Source: Candidatus Coatesiibacteriota bacterium
GTDB taxonomy: Bacteria > B130-G9
Assembly (NCBI GenBank): GCA_016929465.1
Contig: JAFGIT010000034.1
Location: forward strand, 1 to 11,633
Length of the DNA: 11,633 nt
Direction: 5' to 3'
The translations under genes were made by a program, and so were the position numbers. The notes under the pieces were generated by a model. That model saw only the letters and a list, made by a program, of their open reading frames with translations, did no database searches and had not been told where the DNA came from. Positions 7,701 through 11,633 of the stretch are shown here, one piece after another (the stretch's first letter is position 1; every line of letters starts with the position of its first letter).

Positions 7701-8800
7701 GGAGTCTCGACGGCGGCATATACATCGACGATGCGGGCCTTTCCCAGATTTCGCACCTCGAGCTCGAGCGTGAGCTGATCCCTGTCTGAGTAGGTTGGTT
7801 TGTCGCTTAGCATTCCGACGTAACATCCGAAGGGATACTCGAAAGCTCCCATGTCCACAGATGATCCAACGATTCTTGGATTGCCTTCGAGATCCCGATT
7901 GCCATAGCCGGCGGATTCAGAACCGGCATTCGCGCAGGGCGAGAAGGGGCTGAGCCGGTAGTCGCCCAGAAGCGGATCAATGAATTGCGGGTCGTCCGAG
8001 ATATTGCCTGCGCCGTTTGCGCCGCCTTGAACACAGGAATAGGTTGTGGAGCTCACGCAGAGCTCTCCCCCTTCGTTCCCCCAGAGAATCAGATTGCTGT
8101 TGTCGCCATAGCACATCGAGAGGCCGCCGCCTTCCCAGGCCGAGTTATATGCGATGGTGCAGTTGACGATCGCACCGTCACAGGATGCCAGACCGCCGCC
8201 TCTGATCTGCATGGTTCCACCGCGGTTGCCTGTGATAAGGCAATTCGATATCGTCCCACCACAACCGAATAGCCCTCCACAAACGCCCGAGGCAGAGTTG
8301 TTGCTGACTATGCAACGGTCGATCAAACCCCCGCAGTACACGATTCCACCTCCAGCGAAGCCCTCGTTAGCGGTCACGATGCAATCAGTTATCGTCGCCA
8401 TCGTGAATGGGCCCGAAGCGGAGAAAGGTGCACAATTGATGCCGCTGTCGTCGCCGTTTGTGATCTTGAATCCCGCCAGCAGGCAGTCTTCGCTCTCGGT
8501 CCCATCAAACGTTACAACTGCGCCGTAGCCTCCCCCGTCGATTACGGTCATCTCTACTACCGTCCGGTCCTTCGGATTGGTCGATACGAGCGCCAGGTTT
8601 TTCGCATTGAAGCGGATATTCTCATAGTAAGTCCCCGGATGAACGACGATCTCATCACCGTCCGCCGCCGCATCGATCGCATCCTGGATGGCTGTGAAGT
8701 CGCCGGTGCCGTCTTGCTTCACATTATATGTCGCTGCATGCGCCGCACCTGCAATTCCTATCAGAATTAGAGCACCCAGAATGCATCCGATTCGCTTCAT
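4730..8800 (-). CDS. Giant secreted three-module right-handed beta-helix protein
   Basis: The 1356-residue protein starts MKRIGCILGALILIGIAGAAHA, a typical signal peptide with likely cleavage after Ala-His-Ala at residue 22. AAGGGG ends 6 bases before the ATG. Three pectate-lyase-like beta-helix modules follow, at about 24-322, 448-900 and 1020-1356. Each opens with 'VK-x-DG-[TS]-GDF-x-x-IQ-x-AID' and 'V-[IV]-HPG-x-Y-x-EN' and closes with 'SPC-x-[ND]-AG' and 'VDMG-x-[FY]-x-Y' or a close variant. Helix rungs repeat every 23-30 residues as 'GGGL-x-x-C-x-G-x-I-x-x-C-x-I-x-x-N', many with two cysteines exactly 7 apart (156/163, 180/187, 207/214, 629/636, 683/690, 1159/1166, 1206/1213 and others). 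The modules are joined by two related linkers at about 323-447 and 901-1019 that resemble the C-terminal domain of the protein at 1180-3399. Such folds bind or cleave polysaccharides or act as passive surface fibres. No lyase catalytic set could be assigned, so the activity is open. The C-terminus has no recognisable sorting or transmembrane segment. Confidence 0.92.
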   Translation of the reverse strand: MKRIGCILGALILIGIAGAAHAATYNVKQDGTGDFTAIQDAIDAAADGDEIVVHPGTYYENIRFNAKNLALVSTNPKDRTVVEMTVIDGGGYGAVVTFDGTESEDCLLAGFKITNGDDSGINCAPFSASGPFTMATITDCIVTANEGFAGGGIVYCGGLIDRCIVSNNSASGVCGGLFGCGGTISNCLITGNRGGTMQIRGGGLASCDGAIVNCTIAYNSAWEGGGLSMCYGDNSNLILWGNEGGELCVSSTTYSCVQGGANGAGNISDDPQFIDPLLGDYRLSPFSPCANAGSESAGYGNRDLEGNPRIVGSSVDMGAFEYPFGCYVGMLSDKPTYSDRDQLTLELEVRNLGKARIVDVYAAVETPLGDLLFLPWIAPDWTPCFSSFELEADISARPFVSFGAQFTGYEPSGTYRSYAALSSAGSIGEFTSNIFIGSFHYSSAPTNEYTVKPDGTGDFPTIQAAIDGVRSGASVVIHPGIYFENLRVGNRDLTVRSIDPDDPSTVEATIVDGRDEGSVVTFTSDGGSILLGGITLKHGFAAYGGGILWSRPVEFGGHDILQNCIISDSSASEDGGGIYAFKGDISSCSISGNRSEAHGGGLSHCDVNVADSFIGGNESGLDGGGFNRCSGLISNCTISENIAGWGGGGFSSCPCDIEGCSVIGNRANQRTSLIGGAGGLDDCGGDIINCLISGNRAASSGAGLCNCDGLVSRCVITENAASESGGAIYGGSGRFERCVISDNSAPCGGAVSSCWGSFISCLISNNGADAEGGGFAWGRASIVNCTVAGNSAQSGGGFHDPQGEIINTIIWNNTAKDSPSIYLGSCIPTHCCIESWGGGGSGNISEDPLFVDFWTRDFRLQSASPCIDAGDSNAQIGDVDLDGSLRIIGDGVDIGAYEFLEGCSVTVAADRDMYVGQDVMEIKAEVLNIGCTREIDLFAALKTVEGEFLFLPALDDHWAPWASGVELGPGETWSPKPFDYAFTTLERGDIFVIYALVLDHISQKPISNVAEFTINYHRGFALEFSVKQDGSGDFDIIQHAIDCAMESDTIVVHPGLYLENVSFDGKNLTLTSLDPLDPDIVETTVIDGGQNGSVIELNGTENETCKILGLSITNGSAESGGGIRAGIGGWNPLLSKIEIANCRIFGNAASFGGGGISGCDGLISDCEIWSNSAFHGGGLYDCSGMISNCLIADNSAGMGGGGVSGCQGLIVNCLISGNCAHDFGGGLCNDGGRSLINCTIANNSAPLGSAIHHDHDLVRDCIVWGNTGSEEPNRIYGSISFCCIQDWPWAGEEGCIDDNPIFVTGPFGGYYLHPDSPCIDAGSQSAVDAGLSNRTTQADGTPDTGKVDMGYHYPLP

Positions 8801-8810
8801 ATCATTCCCC

Positions 8811-8862
8811 TTGTCACCCTTTTTGCTTGTCCCTTCTCCTTTGCCCCCTTGACCTTTTGACC
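8811..8862 (-). repeat. Third TTGACC repeat copy, forming the purine-rich leader of the beta-helix gene
   Basis: On the plus strand TTGACC occurs at 8849 and 8857 (8-bp spacing), preceded by decayed pyrimidine-rich units back to about 8811. Here the repeat lies immediately upstream of a start codon, not between gene ends. Read in the direction of the beta-helix mRNA it becomes a purine-rich leader with AAGGTCAA-, AAAGGAG- and AAGGGG-like segments. The last, at 8812-8807, is the likely ribosome binding site of the gene starting at 8800. Confidence 0.6.
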
Positions 8863-8901
8863 TGCCATTTCGCGATTCGTGCGCTTTCTCGAACAGATAT
8901 T

Positions 8902-8919
8902 AAGCAATATCCATGCCAA
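8902..8919 (-). promoter_or_regulatory. Predicted sigma54 (-24/-12) promoter of the beta-helix gene
   Basis: The minus strand reads TTGGCATGGATATTGCTT (8919 to 8902). Against the sigma54 consensus YTGGCACGRNNNTTGCWN the only mismatch is T for C after GGCA. The invariant GG (-25/-24, at 8917/8916) and GC (-13/-12, at 8905/8904) are separated by exactly the required 10 bp. Transcription would start near 8892, giving a leader of about 92 nt. If real, expression needs RpoN and an AAA+ enhancer-binding activator; neither gene is in the window. A perfect TATAAT on the same strand at 8975-8970 is an alternative sigma70 -10, but no -35 is seen 16-18 bp upstream of it. Confidence 0.55.
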
Positions 8920-9014
8920 ACCCGTGAAAATTCACAGGAGGAGGGCCGCATGTCGGCTAAATGGGAGGGATTATACTAAGCGGGGAGTTATCTGCGGTCC
9001 TGATGGTGGATCGC

Positions 9015-9046
9015 TTGCCTGGATCAATATTGATCCACTCAGGCAA
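9015..9046. promoter_or_regulatory. Nested palindrome; possible enhancer/operator upstream of the beta-helix gene
   Basis: TGGATCAATATTGATCCA at 9020-9037 is a perfect 18-bp palindrome. It is flanked by a further inverted pair, TTGCCT (9015-9020) and AGGCAA (9041-9046), with the bases ACTC unpaired on one side. Its centre is about 136 bp upstream of the transcription start predicted from the -24/-12 promoter, a usual distance for sigma54 activator sites. It could instead be part of a transcript end for priA, but no U-tract follows on the priA strand. Confidence 0.5.
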
Positions 9047-9101
9047 ATTCAGCTGGGGCCTTAAGGTTCGGATCGCCGCCTATCAGCCAATCTGCAGAGG
9101 G

Positions 9102-9120
9102 TGGGTCAATTTTTGACCCA
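9102..9120. repeat. Perfect hairpin downstream of priA (8-bp stem, 3-nt loop)
   Basis: TGGGTCAA, loop TTT, TTGACCCA form a perfect inverted repeat 44 bp beyond the priA stop codon. There is no T-run after it on the priA strand, so a classical intrinsic terminator is not supported; it may be a processing or 3'-end stabilising structure or a protein site. Its arm TTGACCC contains the core of the dispersed TTGACC repeat seen at three other places. Confidence 0.45.
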
Positions 9121-9163
9121 GCGCAGGACCACTGGATCACACGAGGGTGACTTCCCAATGGCG

Positions 9164-11239
9164 CTACAACATCGAGACAGGGTCGATATCTACGGAGATG
9201 CGGACGCCGCCAGATCCGAGTTTCGCCTTCTCGAACTCCTTCAGCTTGTGATGCAGGTAAGCATGCAATCGCTTGGAGTTGTATGACCGCGCAAACGCCT
9301 GGAATCGGAAGCGGTCCTTCAGCTTAGCAATCGGGGCCTCCGCTGGCCCGAGAATCGAGATGTCTTCGGTAAGGCCGGAGCGGAGTAGTTCTCCCACAAG
9401 TTCGGCCGCAACCATGGTCTTGTCCTGGTCCCTTCCGGTGATGAGGATCGAGGCGAGTCTGGTGAGTGGAGGCAGGCCCAGTTTCTTCCTGAATTTCATC
9501 TCCTGCTCAAAGAATAATGCGTAATCCTGCGCGGCGGCAGCCTTGATCGCGCAGTGCTCCGGTGAATACGTCTGTAGCAGGACCTTGCCTTGCTTTCCGT
9601 GTCTTCCGGGGCGACCGCAGACCTGTGTGAGTAGTTGGAATGTTCGCTCTGCAGCCCTGAAATCGGGCAAATTCAGTATTATATCTGCAAGGACGACGAC
9701 AGCGAGCGTTAGGTGGGGGAAGTTGTGGCCCTTGGCCGTAATCTGTGTCCCTACAATGATATCGACATCGCCCCTGGTTATCGCAGTCAGGGCGCTTTCG
9801 TATTTCTTCCTGGTCGAAATCGCGTCGCTGTCCATCCTGAGTATCTTCGCATCGGGAAAGATCCTCGCCGCCTCGTCCTCCACCCTCTCAGTCCCGAACC
9901 CGAACGAGACTATCTTCTCTGAATGGCACGAGTCGCACTGCCTCGGAACGCGGCGTGAGTTGCCGCAAAGATGGCAGACGAGCGAATCCCTTGCGCTGTG
10001 GTGCGTGAGGGTGATGTCGCAGTGGTCGCAGCGGAATACGTAGCCGCATTTGCTGCAGGTCAAAAACGACGAAAATCCCCTCACGTTCATGAAGAGAAGG
10101 ACCTGTTCACCTGCCGCGAGCGTCTTGGAGATGGCCTCCCTCGCCTCGAGAGTCAGGACGGAGGGAGCGACGATCTGTCTCTGCCTGAGATCGAGCATGG
10201 AGACCTCCGCCATTGGGCGAGAGTCGACTCTCTTGCTGAGAAAGATGTGCTCATATTTGCCTCGGCTCGAGTTGTAGAATGTCTCGAGAGAGGGCGTTGC
10301 CCCTGACAGGACGACTGGGCACGCATGAATCGAAGCCGACATCACCGCCACGTCCCTCGCGTTGTAGAATGGGCTTCCGCCCTGCTTGTAGGTCGTCTCG
10401 TGCTCCTCGTCAACGACGATAAGGCCGAGCTTCGAAAGGGGCGCGAAGACCGCCGAGCGAACGCCGATTACGATATCGACTTCGCCGCTATGTGCCCTTT
10501 CCCACTGGTCACGACGCTGGGCGGGCGTCAGCTTGCTATGGAATACGCCCGCTCTCTCACCGAAGCGGTGGGCAAGGAGCGAGAGAAGAGCCGGCGTCAG
10601 GGATATCTCTGGGACCAGGACCAGCGCCCGCCTGCCCTTTCTGATGACGTGCTCCGCAGCCCTCAAGAAGACCTCCGTCTTGCCGCTGCCAGTCACACCG
10701 TGAAGGAGTATGGGCTTCGGGTCCTTCGCGTCTGCAGCGGCGATGATCCTCGCAAGCGCAGCTTTCTGCTCCTCGTTGAGCTTCAGCTCCAGGTCGAACT
10801 CCCAGCCATCGGTGCAGAATTCGGATACCGAGGCGAGAGCTGCGACATTAATGGGGGGCTTCCCTCTTCGGCGCTTCGATTGCGTTTCATCCCTATAGCC
10901 CGGAGCAATGTCATCGAGGCCTCTGGGAATAGCCGCTTCCACAACTGATCCAATCGGGGCGAGGTAATACTCCGCGACCCACTCGATGAGCTTCATCATC
11001 CTGCTTGATAGGACCGGCATCGAATCGATGACCGAGGCTATCTCTTTGACGGAGGGGAGGCTGCACTTGGAGCTGAGACGCATTACGACGCCTACGCGCT
11101 GCCGGTTCCTCAGTTCGACAACGACTCGCTTCCCGGGGGCGACACTCGCGACAAGATGCTCCGGGACCGCGTAGGTGAAAGCGATCTTAGTGCCTATCCC
11201 GATCGAGACATCCGCGAAGAGAGAGTATTCCTGGTTCAT
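9164..11239 (-). CDS. priA: Primosomal protein N' (replication restart helicase PriA)
   Basis: This 691-residue superfamily 2 DNA helicase reloads the replisome at stalled forks. The 3'-DNA-binding domain fills about residues 1-105 ('YAVPEHLVASVAPGKRVVV', 'WVAEYYLAPIGSVV'). Walker A is GVTGSGKT at 181-188, followed by motif Ia 'ALVLVPEISLTP' and the DEEH box at 277-280. The zinc region has four CxxC pairs at 395/398, 404/407, 422/425 and 435/438. Motif V is 'GTQITAKGHNFP' (497-508) and motif VI is 'TQVCGRPGR' (538-546). The last is usually written with GRAGR, so Pro replaces Ala, but both arginines remain. The ATG at 11239 is chosen because family members start just before this 'FADV' strand; an ATG 15 codons upstream (11284) would add an unconserved tail. 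Neither has a clear Shine-Dalgarno sequence. It is a housekeeping gene with no visible link to its neighbours. Confidence 0.97.
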   Translation of the reverse strand: MNQEYSLFADVSIGIGTKIAFTYAVPEHLVASVAPGKRVVVELRNRQRVGVVMRLSSKCSLPSVKEIASVIDSMPVLSSRMMKLIEWVAEYYLAPIGSVVEAAIPRGLDDIAPGYRDETQSKRRRGKPPINVAALASVSEFCTDGWEFDLELKLNEEQKAALARIIAAADAKDPKPILLHGVTGSGKTEVFLRAAEHVIRKGRRALVLVPEISLTPALLSLLAHRFGERAGVFHSKLTPAQRRDQWERAHSGEVDIVIGVRSAVFAPLSKLGLIVVDEEHETTYKQGGSPFYNARDVAVMSASIHACPVVLSGATPSLETFYNSSRGKYEHIFLSKRVDSRPMAEVSMLDLRQRQIVAPSVLTLEAREAISKTLAAGEQVLLFMNVRGFSSFLTCSKCGYVFRCDHCDITLTHHSARDSLVCHLCGNSRRVPRQCDSCHSEKIVSFGFGTERVEDEAARIFPDAKILRMDSDAISTRKKYESALTAITRGDVDIIVGTQITAKGHNFPHLTLAVVVLADIILNLPDFRAAERTFQLLTQVCGRPGRHGKQGKVLLQTYSPEHCAIKAAAAQDYALFFEQEMKFRKKLGLPPLTRLASILITGRDQDKTMVAAELVGELLRSGLTEDISILGPAEAPIAKLKDRFRFQAFARSYNSKRLHAYLHHKLKEFEKAKLGSGGVRISVDIDPVSML

Positions 11240-11298
11240 GAGAGCGCCACGAGCGCATGGGGACGGTTCTGAATTTGGTTGCATTCGGTCATAGCGTA

Positions 11299-11327
11299 TC
11301 GATACAGCGAATGCCGCTGGTTATCAA
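11299..11327 (-). promoter_or_regulatory. Weak promoter candidate for priA
   Basis: On the minus strand TTGATA (11327-11322, 5 of 6 to the -35) stands 17 bp upstream of TATCGA (11304-11299, only 3 of 6 to the -10). Transcription would start near 11292, leaving a leader of about 53 nt to the chosen ATG. Confidence 0.25.
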
Positions 11328-11371
11328 GAGCGCTGATTCAATTTCTGGAAGTGAGGAACCAAGGGATCGGA

Positions 11372-11459
11372 TTGTGCAGGGGCGGGGCTTGTCTCCGCCC
11401 TTTGCCGAACGCATTTCAATGTCACGAAACGGGCAGACACAAGGTCTGGCTCTACAGAA
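11372..11459. repeat. Degenerate inverted-repeat element (small dispersed palindromic type)
   Basis: A 29-bp arm at 11372-11400 and a 29-bp arm at 11431-11459 are inverted copies matching at 20 of 29 positions when one is reverse-complemented. A 30-bp spacer separates them. Each arm is also a small hairpin: GGGCGGGG / CTCCGCCC around CTTGT in the left arm and CAGAC / GTCTG around ACAAG in the right, and these two loops are exact complements. This layout is typical of non-coding palindromic repeats scattered between genes in some bacterial genomes. It holds no transposase. The surrounding 11240-11633 stretch shows no other supported gene. Confidence 0.65.
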
Positions 11460-11601
11460 TGCCATCATGTCGATTCTCAGGACAGCCTCCGAAAGCCAGT
11501 CCTACACCTGGTGGCCTGTATGTGATGAGGTAGAGGCGGAAAAAATAAGGCTGCTCCTAAGAATCTGTGCAATGAAGAAGTCAGTTGATGTGATGTAGAT
11601 G

Positions 11602-11617
11602 CACGTGCTAACACGTG
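11602..11617. repeat. Paired CACGTG sites (6-bp stem, 4-nt loop)
   Basis: CACGTG at 11602-11607 and again at 11612-11617 are separated by CTAA. Each is itself palindromic, and together they can also fold as a hairpin. It lies near the window edge, so whether it is an operator or transcript end for the next gene cannot be judged. Confidence 0.35.
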
Positions 11618-11633
11618 TTCTCAGCGGAAATAA

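Noticed and set aside
8950-8979. A 9-codon frame (MSAKWEGLY) preceded by AGGAGGAG on the plus strand
   Set aside because: The Shine-Dalgarno match is strong, but there is no downstream plus-strand gene for it to serve as a leader peptide and no plus-strand promoter is evident. It could be chance in a purine-rich patch.
11240-11284. Upstream ATG at 11284 as the start of priA
   Set aside because: It adds 15 residues outside the conserved PriA N-terminus and has no ribosome binding site. It cannot be fully excluded because the preferred start also lacks a clear one.
11257-11598. A 113-codon open frame on the plus strand upstream of priA
   Set aside because: It runs straight through the inverted-repeat element at 11372-11459, has no recognisable motif and overlaps the priA leader.

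Overview
The window reads as chromosomal DNA of an uncultured, moderately GC-rich bacterium, probably Gram-negative. Its large secreted proteins (right-handed beta-helix with 'DGNPRIxGxxVDMGAxEY'-type ends, and 'FDGxxW' beta-propellers) and its intergenic arrays of 7-9 bp repeats resemble candidate-phylum genomes known mainly from metagenomes, such as Hydrogenedentota or Sumerlaeota. That placement is an impression from protein style, not a search result. There is no rRNA, tRNA, CRISPR array, transposase or phage gene.

Layout: (1) 1-960, plus strand, 3' part of a beta-propeller gene cut by the window edge. (2) 961-1179, a convergent intergenic region with three tandem arrays of different period (9, 7 and 8 bp). 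(3) 1180-3399, minus strand, a secreted propeller-type protein with a C-terminal beta-sandwich-like domain, preceded by a good sigma70-type promoter. (4) 3560-4642, plus strand, a DUF4037 protein with a nucleotidyltransferase-like N-terminus. (5) 4643-4729, a short convergent intergenic region carrying a reduced copy of the arrays in (2). (6) 4730-8800, minus strand, a 1356-residue secreted protein of three beta-helix modules joined by two linkers related to the C-terminal domain of gene (3). (7) 8801-9163, a regulatory region with a near-consensus sigma54 (-24/-12) promoter facing gene (6), an 18-bp perfect palindrome at an enhancer-like distance, another hairpin, and a purine-rich leader built from the intergenic repeat. 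(8) 9164-11239, minus strand, priA. (9) 11240-11633, no convincing gene; it holds a degenerate inverted-repeat element of the small dispersed palindromic type.

The three large extracellular proteins form a loose theme: two share propeller blades and two share an accessory domain. They do not form an operon, since the plus- and minus-strand genes alternate. The DUF4037 gene and priA look like unrelated neighbours. The observations most worth following are the predicted sigma54 control of the giant beta-helix protein, the domain shared by two otherwise different secreted proteins, and the recurrent ordered intergenic repeat cassette.
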